Of a stretch of 64,000 nucleotides of DNA, positions 1 through 7,849 are shown piece by piece. The notes below the pieces were generated by a model, which had not been told where the DNA came from, made no database searches, and saw only the letters and a program-made list of their open reading frames with translations. Source of the DNA: Lachnospiraceae bacterium (GTDB lineage Bacteria > Bacillota > Clostridia > Lachnospirales > Lachnospiraceae); NCBI GenBank assembly GCA_017465845.1, contig JAFTVH010000148.1:1-64000 (forward strand), written 5' to 3'. Position 1 is the first letter of the stretch; every line of letters starts with the position of its first letter. The position numbers were made by a program, and so were the translations under genes.

Positions 1-1
1 T

Positions 2-1411
2 ATTGCAGTCAAATATATCACTTTCATTCCCGGCACTGTCTACAAAACGAAAGATATCGAGGGTATCTATGACGCTGTAGTTCTGCCTTCCTATGAGGAA
101 ATGAAAGCTGACAAGAGTCTCTATGCCAAAAGCTTTTCTATTCAGTACCAGAATACAGATTGCTGCACCGGCAAGCCTTTGGTGGAGTCTTATCCCAATC
201 ATATTTATGTGGTTCAGAATCCGCCCCAGCCGCCCCTTACTACTCAGGAAATGGACGATGTCTATGCGCTTCCTTATATGCGTACCTATCATCCCTCTTA
301 TGAGGAAAAAGGCGGTGTTCCGGCTATTGCAGAAATCAAATTTTCATTGATCAGCAATAGAGGCTGTTTTGGAGGCTGCAGCTTCTGTGCACTGACTTTC
401 CATCAGGGCAGGACAATTCAGGTAAGAAGCCACGAATCCATCCTGGAGGAAGCCAAACTTCTGACCAAGGATCCTGATTTCAAGGGATATATCCACGATG
501 TAGGCGGTCCCACTGCCAACTTCCGTCAGCCTTCCTGTGAGAAGCAGCTGACCCATGGCGTGTGCAAGAACAGACAATGTCTCTTTCCGACACCTTGTAA
601 AAATATGAAAGCAGATCACTCCGATTATCATGCGCTTTTGCGGAAACTGCGGGAACTGCACGGGGTAAAGAAAGTATTTATCCGTTCCGGTATCCGCTTT
701 GATTATCTGCTTGCAGACCCTGATGACACTTTCTTTAAAGAGTTGGTTGAGCACCACATCAGTGGTCAGTTAAAAGTGGCTCCGGAGCATATTTCCGATG
801 CTGTATTGACTCGAATGGGCAAGCCGGCCAACGCAGTATATGAGCAATTCGTTGCCAAATATAAAAAAATGAACCAGAAGCTTGGCAAGAATCAGTTCCT
901 GGTACCATATTTAATGTCCTCACATCCCGGTTCCACTTTAAAGGAAGCCATTGAACTGGCTGAATATCTTCGTGATTTAGGATATATGCCTGAGCAGGTG
1001 CAGGATTTTTATCCCACACCCTCCACGATATCCACTGTCATGTATTACACCGGACTGGACCCCAGGGATATGAAGCCGGTATACGTGTGCCGCAATCCTC
1101 ACGAAAAGGCTATGCAGCGCGCCCTGATTCAGTATCGTAACCCTAAAAACTACGACCTTGTATACGAAGCACTGACAACTGCCGGAAGGACCGATCTGAT
1201 CGGTTTTGATAAGAAATGTCTGATTCGGCCAAGGAAACTTGCGGCGGAACGGACAGCCGGTCAGTCTGTTAAAAATGGAAAACAGGCTACATCAAAAACT
1301 AAGACAGCACCTAAGAGTAAAGGTTCGCAAAATAACATCAGCCAGACATCCAGAAGCCAGGCAGGTACCAGAAAAAAGAGCACGATCAGAAATATTCATA
1401 AGAAGAAATAA
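2..1411 (+). CDS. YgiQ family radical SAM protein, 5' end outside the window
   Basis: This is the C-terminal 469 residues of a large radical SAM enzyme; the frame is open from base 2, so the start lies upstream. The cluster motif C-x3-C-x2-C sits at visible residues 122, 126 and 129 ([13 protein letters not shown]), the arrangement expected for binding a 4Fe-4S cluster and SAM. The following residues ([34 protein letters not shown]) fit the YgiQ family. The last 60 or so residues are Lys/Ser/Thr-rich and look disordered. YgiQ enzymes are widespread, but their substrate is not established. The gene is followed by its own small intergenic region with a new promoter, so it ends its transcription unit. 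Family assignment is strong; function is unknown. Confidence 0.9.
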   Translation: MAVKYITFIPGTVYKTKDIEGIYDAVVLPSYEEMKADKSLYAKSFSIQYQNTDCCTGKPLVESYPNHIYVVQNPPQPPLTTQEMDDVYALPYMRTYHPSYEEKGGVPAIAEIKFSLISNRGCFGGCSFCALTFHQGRTIQVRSHESILEEAKLLTKDPDFKGYIHDVGGPTANFRQPSCEKQLTHGVCKNRQCLFPTPCKNMKADHSDYHALLRKLRELHGVKKVFIRSGIRFDYLLADPDDTFFKELVEHHISGQLKVAPEHISDAVLTRMGKPANAVYEQFVAKYKKMNQKLGKNQFLVPYLMSSHPGSTLKEAIELAEYLRDLGYMPEQVQDFYPTPSTISTVMYYTGLDPRDMKPVYVCRNPHEKAMQRALIQYRNPKNYDLVYEALTTAGRTDLIGFDKKCLIRPRKLAAERTAGQSVKNGKQATSKTKTAPKSKGSQNNISQTSRSQAGTRKKSTIRNIHKKK

Positions 1412-1445
1412 TTTTATGAAATTATTATGAATCAGCCATTTTTGA

Positions 1446-1474
1446 TTGAAAACAGCCCGATTTTATAGTACAAT
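1446..1474 (+). promoter_or_regulatory. Sigma-A type promoter for the 72-residue gene
   Basis: TTGAAA at 1446-1451 and TACAAT at 1469-1474 are separated by 17 bases, a near-consensus housekeeping promoter. It lies about 50 bases before the start codon at 1528, which has a good ribosome site (AGGAGAG). Confidence 0.7.
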
Positions 1475-1527
1475 ATTTCTATATTTTAGTTGCATGCTTT
1501 TATGCATGACACGGACAGGAGAGAGCA

Positions 1528-1746
1528 ATGGATATTAAAGCACAAATTACCAAAATCGTAGACACCATAACAAATGACAAGGACCTTCTTAAACAGTTTG
1601 ATAAGGAGCCTGTTAAAGTCATAGAGAAATTAATCGGCGTAGATCTCCCGGATGATGTAGTAAATCAGATTATCGCAGGTGTGAAAGCCAAGATTTCTGT
1701 TGATAAGGTTTCCGATGCCGTAGATATGCTGAAGAAGCTTTTCTAA
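1528..1746 (+). CDS. Small helical protein, 72 residues, unknown function
   Basis: This is a short, highly charged, all-helical-looking protein without Cys, Trp or a membrane segment. It reads as two helical segments around a central LIGVDLPDDVVNQII stretch. That centre, with a preceding LLKQFDKEP, loosely resembles the leader region of nitrile-hydratase-type RiPP precursors. However, there is no Cys/Ser/Thr-rich core and no modification enzyme nearby, so a precursor role is not supported. It has its own promoter (1446-1474), a strong ribosome site and a terminator, so it is probably an abundant monocistronic product. I recall similar small proteins in Lachnospiraceae but cannot name the family. 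Confidence 0.75.
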   Translation: MDIKAQITKIVDTITNDKDLLKQFDKEPVKVIEKLIGVDLPDDVVNQIIAGVKAKISVDKVSDAVDMLKKLF

Positions 1747-1780
1747 TCCGAAAATTAAAGCTGCGGAAAAGCAGTTCACG

Positions 1781-1816
1781 ATACCCTCTGTTGTATCTTT
1801 ATGCGGCAGAGGGTAT
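1781..1816 (+). terminator. Stem-loop terminator after the 72-residue gene
   Basis: A perfect 10-bp stem (ATACCCTCTG / CAGAGGGTAT) with a 16-base loop begins 35 bases after the stop codon. The following bases (TTAGCTTAG) are only weakly T-rich, so termination strength is uncertain. Confidence 0.6.
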
Positions 1817-1880
1817 TTAGCTTAGAATCAAAGTGTTCAGATAAGAGGTCAATGAAACGGTATTTTGAAAGGACAATCAT

Positions 1881-2684
1881 ATGCGAAAGAACATTATTCT
1901 GATTACAGGAGCTTCCTCAGGTATCGGCAGAGAATTTGCCATGCAGTTAGATCCTTATTTTTCCAATATTGATGAGATATGGCTGGTTGCCAGAAGAAAA
2001 GAGAAACTGGCAGAGGTTGCTTCTTCCCTGCAGCACAAGACACGGATCTTAGCCATGGACATTACGAAAGAGTCACAGCTGGAACGTCTGACTGATACCT
2101 TAGATGACCGGAAGGCCTGCATCAGAATGCTGATAAATTGTGCGGGCTATGGATTGATGGGAGCTTTTGGTCCATCAAAACCGGATTTTCGGTCTGAGGA
2201 AGACTGCCCGGACGGACAACTTGGTATGATTCGCTTGAATTGCGAAGCATTGACTCACATCACTTATCGTTGCCTGCCTTACATGGCTAAAGGCAGCCGT
2301 ATTATACAGTTGGCATCCAGCGCGGCGTTCCTTCCTCAGCCGTATTTTGCAGTTTATGCTGCGACCAAGGCTTATGTTTTGAGTTTCTCAAGAGCACTTG
2401 GTGAAGAGCTGAAGAATAAAGAAATCTATGTGACAAGTGTTTGTCCCGGACCTGTGGATACCCCTTTTTTCGAGACCGCAGAAAAGACCGGAACGACACT
2501 TGCACTAAAAAAATATACCATGGTCAGCTCCGAGCGGGTCGTAGAGCAGGCCATCCGCGATTCTTATTATAAGCGCACTGTGTCTGTCTGCAGTATGCCC
2601 ATTCAGGCATTTCAGGTATTGACCAAATGTGTGCCGCACCAGATGATATTGAATGTCATGAATTATTTAAAAGAAAGAGAATGA
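1881..2684 (+). CDS. Short-chain dehydrogenase/reductase (SDR)
   Basis: This 267-residue protein has the classical SDR layout. The nucleotide-binding motif TGASSGIG is at residues 9-16, a NAG-type motif (NCAGYG) sits near residue 88, a serine-containing strand (QLASSAAF) follows, and the catalytic Y-x3-K is in VYAATKAY. The C-terminal PGPVDTPFF segment is the usual cofactor and substrate loop. Members reduce or oxidise small carbonyl or hydroxyl compounds with NAD(P); the substrate cannot be told from sequence. It is followed after 7 bases by a small membrane protein and then rluA and recU, so it probably heads that operon. The ribosome site is AAAGGA before ATG. Confidence 0.88.
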   Translation: MRKNIILITGASSGIGREFAMQLDPYFSNIDEIWLVARRKEKLAEVASSLQHKTRILAMDITKESQLERLTDTLDDRKACIRMLINCAGYGLMGAFGPSKPDFRSEEDCPDGQLGMIRLNCEALTHITYRCLPYMAKGSRIIQLASSAAFLPQPYFAVYAATKAYVLSFSRALGEELKNKEIYVTSVCPGPVDTPFFETAEKTGTTLALKKYTMVSSERVVEQAIRDSYYKRTVSVCSMPIQAFQVLTKCVPHQMILNVMNYLKERE

Positions 2685-2691
2685 TTTTACC

Positions 2692-3276
2692 ATGAAGATT
2701 AGCAGAATGTTTTCCAATGATTCCTTCAAGGGAACGAAGAACTATCTGAATACACAGAAGAAATATGAAGTCCTGCGCACCGTTATTTACTTTGGAATCT
2801 CCTTAAGCCTGTTTGCGGCCGGCTGGATCAACACCGGTACAAAAGTAAATCTGCTCACCATCGTAGCTGTGTTAGGGTGCCTTCCTGCCAGCAAAAGTGC
2901 GGTACAGATGATCATGTACCTTCGTTACAGGAGTCTTTCTGCAAACGATGCTCAGACGATTGAAAAGCACAGTGAGGGACTGTCTACCCTTTATGATATG
3001 GTGTTTACCTCTTATGAGAGAAATTACAGCATTGGACATCTGGCAGTCAAAGGCAATACTATAGTGGGATATACCACGGACAGTAAGTTTGATGAAAAAT
3101 CTTTTTACAGCCACATTGACCAGATTTTAAAGAAGGATAATATCAAGGGCACTTCTGTAAAGATTTTCAGTGACCTTAAGAAATATACTGCCAGGCTTGA
3201 ACAATTAAAGGAACTTGATACAGAAGAGACGCTGAATGAAAGCATTATGCATACGCTGAAAAGTGTTTCTTTATAA
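2692..3276 (+). CDS. Membrane protein of unknown function, 194 residues
   Basis: Two hydrophobic segments near residues 30-47 and 54-71 suggest a small membrane-anchored protein with a soluble C-terminal domain of about 110 residues (from about residue 85). The soluble part has repeated strand-like segments (NTIVGYTTDS, FYSHIDQILKKD) but no motif I recognise. It starts 7 bases after the SDR gene and ends 12 bases before the pseudouridine synthase gene, so it is co-transcribed with both. Nothing indicates truncation. Function is unknown. Confidence 0.75.
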   Translation: MKISRMFSNDSFKGTKNYLNTQKKYEVLRTVIYFGISLSLFAAGWINTGTKVNLLTIVAVLGCLPASKSAVQMIMYLRYRSLSANDAQTIEKHSEGLSTLYDMVFTSYERNYSIGHLAVKGNTIVGYTTDSKFDEKSFYSHIDQILKKDNIKGTSVKIFSDLKKYTARLEQLKELDTEETLNESIMHTLKSVSL

Positions 3277-3288
3277 CGAGGTGATACT

Positions 3289-4386
3289 ATGCAGTCTATT
3301 ATCATCGGTCCCAATCAGGCGGGCCAGCGGTTTGACAAATTCCTTCATAAATATATGCCTCAGGCGCAGACCAGCTTTCTTTATAAAATGCTTCGTAAAA
3401 AGAATATTACTCTGAATGGCAAGAAAGCGGAAGGAAAAGAACTATTGCAGGAAGGGGATGAAGTGAAGATTTTCTTTGCCGATGAGACCCTTCAAAAGTT
3501 TACCGGCTCTATTATGAAAAATACACATGTACAAAATGCATCCGTGCGAGATCAGTCTGCTGCGCAAAATCCTGCTGTTTCAAATGCAATCAATCAGTAC
3601 AGGAATGCCTATAAGCGCCTGAAGGGGATAAAAATCATCTATGAGGATGCACACGTATTGATCCTTGATAAGCCCTCAGGTATTCTGACACAGAAAGCAA
3701 GCGACAGCGACCTTAGCCTGAATGAGTGGATGATCGGCTATCTGCTCGCTTCCGGCAGCATTACAGGCGAAGAACTACATTCGTTCAAACCCTCTGTCTG
3801 CAACCGCCTGGACCGCAATACAAGCGGGCTTGTGCTGTGCGGTAAGTCTCTGGCCGGAAGTCAGGCCTTATCGCGCTTGATTCACGACCGCCAGGTCAGG
3901 AAATTTTACCGCACCATTGTTAATGGTTCTGTTGCAAAAGAGGCACAGATAGACGGCTATCTGATTAAGAATGAAAAAAATAACAAAGTGCAGATTTTCT
4001 CTGCATCCGACGTACGTTTAAGTCAATATCCTGATGCAGACAGAATCAAAACAGGATATTCTCCGCTGGGTCATGGTACTCATCCGGAAGCAGGTATTCT
4101 TACTTATCTTGAAGTGGAACTGATCACCGGTAAGACACACCAGATACGTGCTCATCTGGGCGCAATCGGTCATTCTCTGATTGGGGACTATAAATACGGA
4201 AAACGGAACGTGAATGATATTTTCAAAGAAAGATATGGGCTATCTGCCCAACTGCTTCATGCGTATCGGTTGGAATTTCCGGAGACAGAGGGTGCTCTTG
4301 GTGGCTTAAGCAAGAAAGTTATTACGGCCCCTCTTCCAGGTCAGTTTTCAAAGATACTGATCGACTTATCATTGGAGGAATCATAA
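3289..4386 (+). CDS. RluA family 23S rRNA pseudouridine synthase with S4 domain
   Basis: A 365-residue protein converting uridine to pseudouridine in RNA, probably large-subunit rRNA. The N-terminal 60 residues form an S4 RNA-binding domain (GQRFDKFLHKYMP). The catalytic domain follows a linker of about 50 residues and carries the catalytic Asp in NRLDRNTSGLVLCGK, where Asn replaces the more common His of HRLDxxTSG. A later GKTHQIRAHL motif is typical of the RluA fold. It resembles the RluC branch, but the specific target uridine is not known. The stop codon overlaps the start of recU. A second family member, probably RluD, is encoded at 41327-42238. Confidence 0.9.
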   Translation: MQSIIIGPNQAGQRFDKFLHKYMPQAQTSFLYKMLRKKNITLNGKKAEGKELLQEGDEVKIFFADETLQKFTGSIMKNTHVQNASVRDQSAAQNPAVSNAINQYRNAYKRLKGIKIIYEDAHVLILDKPSGILTQKASDSDLSLNEWMIGYLLASGSITGEELHSFKPSVCNRLDRNTSGLVLCGKSLAGSQALSRLIHDRQVRKFYRTIVNGSVAKEAQIDGYLIKNEKNNKVQIFSASDVRLSQYPDADRIKTGYSPLGHGTHPEAGILTYLEVELITGKTHQIRAHLGAIGHSLIGDYKYGKRNVNDIFKERYGLSAQLLHAYRLEFPETEGALGGLSKKVITAPLPGQFSKILIDLSLEES

Positions 4387-4919
4387 TGGCTACCTGGAAT
4401 TCACGCGGACTGAGAGGTTCCACCCTGGAAGATATGATCAACCGTACCAACGAAAAATATGCAGAAAACGGTCTTGCTTTGATTCAAAAAGTTCCTACAC
4501 CCATAACACCTGTAAAAATGGACAAGGAGCACCGGCATATCACGCTTGCCTATTTTGAGCAGAAGAGTACTGTAGACTATATCGGAGCCGTGCAAGGTCT
4601 TCCTGTATGCTTTGATGCAAAAGAATGTGCTTCCGATACCTTTGCCCTTCAGAATATCCATGAACATCAGGTGGATTTCATGGGCAAATTTGAGAAGCAG
4701 GGCGGAATTGCTTTTTTTCTGATATTTTATACTCATAAGGATGTGCTCTATTATCTGCCGTATGAAATGTTGCGATTTTTCTGGGACCGGGCCAAAGAGG
4801 GCGGAAGGAAAAGTTTTCGGTATGAGGAACTGAATCCGGAGTATGTGCTTCCCAAAAAGCATGGGGTACTTGTTCCTTATCTGGATATGCTGCAGAAAGA
4901 CCTGGACGATAGGGGGTAG
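4386..4919 (+). CDS. recU: RecU Holliday junction resolvase
   Basis: The 177-residue product matches RecU, the Gram-positive endonuclease that cuts four-way DNA junctions during recombination repair and chromosome segregation. Recognisable elements are the NRTNEKYAENGLALIQKVPTP start, the metal-binding core around DYIGAVQGLPVCFDAKE (acidic residues plus the FDAK lysine), and a HQVDFM motif. The ATG shares its A with the last base of the rluA stop codon, so translation is probably coupled. Here recU sits with rluA rather than with a penicillin-binding protein gene, its usual neighbour in Bacillus. A giant palindrome starts 2 bases after the stop. Confidence 0.92.
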   Translation: MATWNSRGLRGSTLEDMINRTNEKYAENGLALIQKVPTPITPVKMDKEHRHITLAYFEQKSTVDYIGAVQGLPVCFDAKECASDTFALQNIHEHQVDFMGKFEKQGGIAFFLIFYTHKDVLYYLPYEMLRFFWDRAKEGGRKSFRYEELNPEYVLPKKHGVLVPYLDMLQKDLDDRG

Positions 4920-4920
4920 G

Positions 4921-5122
4921 ATTGTTGCAATTCACAGTGTGTGACGCAAAGGGCCGCTGCCGAGCACCGGGGATGCAAATTCAGACACGCTTTCGCTCCG
5001 TTAAAAACGCAGCGGTACTAGGGCTCGAAAGGACCGAGCCCAAGGACCGGCGTTTTTATAGGGTCTGAATTTACATCCCCGGTGTTCGGCAGCTACTTTA
5101 CGACAGACTGTGAATGTAACAA
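4921..5122. repeat. Giant imperfect palindrome A (about 200 bp) just after recU
   Basis: Almost the whole interval folds on itself. The left arm 4921-4986 (ATTGTTGCAATTCACAG to AAATTCAGAC) pairs with the right arm 5062-5122, with only scattered mismatches and two short gaps. Inside, AAAAACGC at 5003-5010 pairs with GCGTTTTT near 5050, and GGGCTCG at 5020-5026 pairs with CGAGCCC at 5035-5041, leaving a loop of a few bases. No open frame of interest lies in it. The outer arm carries TGACGCAAAGGGCCGC, which is also found in variant form at the end of the palindrome at 38522-38796. It could act as a 3' hairpin on recU mRNA, a terminator or a non-autonomous mobile repeat. Confidence 0.85.
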
Positions 5123-5200
5123 TTATAAGCTTAAAGTTTCTAGCATAATGAATAGTGAATGTTTTCAAAATAAAATTCGAAATAAAATGAGAGAATTGGC

Positions 5201-5229
5201 TTGACATATGTAGGGGAGTTGGGTATACT
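5201..5229 (+). promoter_or_regulatory. Promoter of the histidine operon
   Basis: A perfect TTGACA (5201-5206) and TATACT (5224-5229) are spaced by 17 bases. Transcription would start near 5236, giving a leader of about 155 bases before hisZ. It is the strongest consensus promoter in this part of the window. Confidence 0.8.
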
Positions 5230-5235
5230 TGTTTA

Positions 5236-5389
5236 AGGCTTTCGTATAGTAGCATGGTAGCACGTTAATGTGTTAAAGTGCCTTGTTTTATGAATCATAT
5301 AATATATTTGTAATGACGTTAGAAGTGATATAGGTGATGATCCGGGAAATGGGTTGATTTGGATCGTCAGATGGAGGTTGGTAATTGGG
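5236..5389 (+). promoter_or_regulatory. Structured 5' leader of the histidine operon
   Basis: The leader has two visible hairpins. GCACGTTAA at 5260-5268 pairs with TTAAAGTGC at 5273-5281 (one mismatch) and is followed by CTTGTTTT, which looks like a weak attenuator-type terminator. GATGATCC at 5336-5343 pairs with GGATCGTC at 5361-5368, ending just before the ribosome site GGAGG (5373-5377). I do not see the T-box sequence or a His-rich leader peptide, so the control mechanism, if any, is open. Confidence 0.45.
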
Positions 5390-6517
5390 ATGAGTAAGAA
5401 GTTGCTGCATACTCCGGAGGGAGTGAGAGATATATATGGGAAAGAGTTTGAGAGGAAGCTTTCGGTGGAAGAGAAGCTTCGTGGTGTGATTGGAAGCTTT
5501 GGGTATGAAGCGGTTCAGACGCCTACTTTTGAATTTTTTGATGTGTTTTCCAAGGAAGTGGGGACAACTCCGAGTAAGGAGCTTTATAAGTTTTTTGATA
5601 AGGAAGGGAATACGCTTGTTCTCCGTCCGGACTTTACGCCATCTATTGCAAGGTGTGCAGCAAAGTATTTCATGGAGGATCAGTATCCTTTAAGATTTTG
5701 TTATGTTGGAAATACGTTTACAAATACTTCCAATCTGCAGGGTAAACTGAAAGAAGTTACCCAGATGGGCGCTGAACTGATCAATGATGATTCTGTGGAA
5801 GCTGATGCAGAGCTGATCAGTATGGTGATTGAGGCGCTGAAGAGCACCGGGCTTGAGAAATTTCAGGTCAGCATAGGACAGGTGGAGTATTTTAAGGGGC
5901 TTTGTGAAGAAGCCGGATTGGACGATGAGACAGAGAATGAACTGAGAGAATACATATCAGGTAAGAATTATTTTGCGGCACAGGAGCTGCTGTCAGAGCG
6001 CAATGTAAAAGAGCCTTATCGTGAGATTTTATTAAAAGTAGCCGATATTTTCGGTAGTATGAGTTCTCTTTCTGAAGCGAAGAAACTTGTGACCAACGAA
6101 AGATCCATCCATGCAATTGAACGTCTGGAACAGCTTCAGGAAGTGCTGAAGTTATACGGTGTTGAGCAATATGTATCTTTTGATCTTGGCATGCTCAGCA
6201 AATATCACTATTATACAGGCATTATTTTCAAGGCCTATACATATGGAATCGGGAACGCGCTGGTAAAAGGCGGACGCTACGATAATCTGCTGAATCAGTT
6301 TGGCAAAAATGCTCCGGCCGTTGGATTCGTCATCGTGATCGATGACCTTTTAGAGGCGTTATCTAGACAGAAGGTGGATATTCCTCTTTCAGCTGAAAAG
6401 CAAAAGATTCTTTACACGGAATCAGACTTTTCTGAAAAGCTTGCCCATGTCATGGAACTGCGCCGTCAGGGCATTGCTGTAGAACTGGTTCGGAAAGGAA
6501 ACGGACAAAATGAGTGA
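5390..6517 (+). CDS. hisZ: HisZ, regulatory subunit of ATP phosphoribosyltransferase
   Basis: HisZ is a catalytically inactive relative of histidyl-tRNA synthetase that forms the allosteric subunit for short-form HisG, the first enzyme of histidine synthesis. The 375-residue product has the class II synthetase-like fold: LLHTPEGVRDIYG at the start, RPDFTPSIAR, TQMGAELI and a late YYTGIIFKAY motif. I chose the ATG at 5390, with GGAGG 12 bases upstream, over an upstream TTG at 5354 because MSKKLLHTPEG matches the family start. The gene overlaps hisG by 8 bases, consistent with paired synthesis of the two subunits. Confidence 0.93.
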   Translation: MSKKLLHTPEGVRDIYGKEFERKLSVEEKLRGVIGSFGYEAVQTPTFEFFDVFSKEVGTTPSKELYKFFDKEGNTLVLRPDFTPSIARCAAKYFMEDQYPLRFCYVGNTFTNTSNLQGKLKEVTQMGAELINDDSVEADAELISMVIEALKSTGLEKFQVSIGQVEYFKGLCEEAGLDDETENELREYISGKNYFAAQELLSERNVKEPYREILLKVADIFGSMSSLSEAKKLVTNERSIHAIERLEQLQEVLKLYGVEQYVSFDLGMLSKYHYYTGIIFKAYTYGIGNALVKGGRYDNLLNQFGKNAPAVGFVIVIDDLLEALSRQKVDIPLSAEKQKILYTESDFSEKLAHVMELRRQGIAVELVRKGNGQNE

Positions 6518-7169
6518 AGACAGATATTTAACGTTTGCCCTGGGAAAAGGCAGACTTGCTAATAAAACACTGGAACTATTAGAAGAAATCGGCATCACCT
6601 GTGAGGAAATGAAGGATAAGAATTCCAGGAAACTGATCTTTGTAAACGAGGACTTAAAGCTTCGCTTTTTCCTGTCAAAAGGACCGGATGTACCTACGTA
6701 TGTGGAGTATGGTGTAGCTGATATCGGTGTGGTAGGAAGAGACACTATTATAGAAGAGAACCGCAATGTATATGAGGTACTGGATCTGGGCTTTGGAAAA
6801 TGCCGGATGTGTGTATGCGGACCGTCTTCTGCCCGTGAACTTTTAAAGCACCATGAGAGGATTCGCGTAGCAAGTAAGTATCCTAATATTGCCAAGGACT
6901 ATTTTTATAATAAAAAGCATCAGACTGTCGATATCATCAAACTGAATGGTTCTGTAGAACTGGGTCCTCTGGTTGAGTTATCTGATGTGATTGTAGATAT
7001 CGTGGAAACCGGTTCTACCCTACGTGAAAATGGACTGGAAGTTTTAGAGGAAGTATGTCCTCTTTCCGCGAGAATGATCGTCAATCCCGTCAGTATGCAA
7101 ATGGAGACAGAACGTATCAGGAAATTGATCACAGATATTCGCAGTCGACTGGAGCAGAAGCAAATCTAA
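6510..7169 (+). CDS. hisG: ATP phosphoribosyltransferase, short catalytic form
   Basis: HisG joins ATP and PRPP to make phosphoribosyl-ATP, the committed step of histidine synthesis. At 219 residues it lacks the C-terminal regulatory domain of long HisG and so needs HisZ, encoded just upstream. Visible motifs are GKGRLANKTLELL near the N-terminus, DIGVVGRDTI and the PRPP-binding DIVETGSTLREN. Its ATG lies 8 bases inside the end of hisZ. Confidence 0.95.
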   Translation: MSEDRYLTFALGKGRLANKTLELLEEIGITCEEMKDKNSRKLIFVNEDLKLRFFLSKGPDVPTYVEYGVADIGVVGRDTIIEENRNVYEVLDLGFGKCRMCVCGPSSARELLKHHERIRVASKYPNIAKDYFYNKKHQTVDIIKLNGSVELGPLVELSDVIVDIVETGSTLRENGLEVLEEVCPLSARMIVNPVSMQMETERIRKLITDIRSRLEQKQI

Positions 7170-7208
7170 TCTGTCCTGTTTTATAATAGACTATCGGGAG
7201 AAGATACT

Positions 7209-7823
7209 ATGATAACGCTATTATATGGTACTACCAATCCGGCAAAGTTATCTTCTATGCGAACAAACCTGGAACCACTTGGAATTCATCTGCTTGGTTT
7301 AAAAGATCTGCCGGGCGAGATACCAGAAGTCATAGAAGACGGTAATTCACCGTTAGAAAATGCAAGGCGTAAAGCCCATGCTTATTATGAACATTATAAA
7401 ATGCCTGTATTTTCCTGTGATTCCGGCCTTTACCTGGAGGGCTTACCGGAAGAACTGCAGCCCGGCATCCATGTCCGGACCTTTTCCGGAAAATACTTAA
7501 ATGATGACGAAATGCTTGCATACTATAGTGGTCTTGCGTTAAAATATGGTGATATCACAGCAAGATATCAAAATGCAATCTGTCTGATCATGGACGAAGA
7601 ACATATATACGAATCCATGGACGAGAACCTTGCCAGCAATCGTTTCCTGCTTACCGCAAAGCCATATCCCTATATTCGTCCCGGGTTTCCGCTGGATAGT
7701 TTATCTAAAGATATCGCTACCGGTAAATACTATTATGAATTGCACGAGAATGATGCCGATGATTTGGTAGGGTATGACGGCTTTGCTGATTTTTTTCAGA
7801 CCTATTTATTTCCTTCAACATAA
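7209..7823 (+). CDS. Ham1/RdgB-like non-canonical purine NTP pyrophosphatase
   Basis: A 204-residue protein of the ITP/XTP pyrophosphatase fold. It has the N-terminal YGTTNPAKL substrate motif, NSPLENARRKA and CDSGLYLEGL, which match the conserved blocks of RdgB/Ham1 proteins that hydrolyse dITP and XTP to monophosphates. It differs from standard RdgB in the C-terminal half, where the usual FGYDP block reads VGYDGFADFF. Its place between hisG and hisD, with gaps of 39 and 26 bases, means it is made with the histidine enzymes. Whether it is a house-cleaning enzyme or acts on a pathway nucleotide cannot be decided here. Confidence 0.8.
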   Translation: MITLLYGTTNPAKLSSMRTNLEPLGIHLLGLKDLPGEIPEVIEDGNSPLENARRKAHAYYEHYKMPVFSCDSGLYLEGLPEELQPGIHVRTFSGKYLNDDEMLAYYSGLALKYGDITARYQNAICLIMDEEHIYESMDENLASNRFLLTAKPYPYIRPGFPLDSLSKDIATGKYYYELHENDADDLVGYDGFADFFQTYLFPST

Positions 7824-7849
7824 AAACAGATACGAAAAGAGGTAGAAAT

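Noticed and set aside
1528-1746. RiPP precursor peptide
   Set aside because: The central part resembles a leader domain, but there is no core with Cys, Ser or Thr and no modification or export genes nearby.
5001-5255. 84-codon open frame on the minus strand across palindrome A
   Set aside because: It lies inside an inverted repeat, has no ribosome site or recognisable protein, and the reading frame is a by-product of the palindrome.
5236-5389. T-box leader before hisZ
   Set aside because: The characteristic AGGGTGG-type antiterminator sequence is not found.
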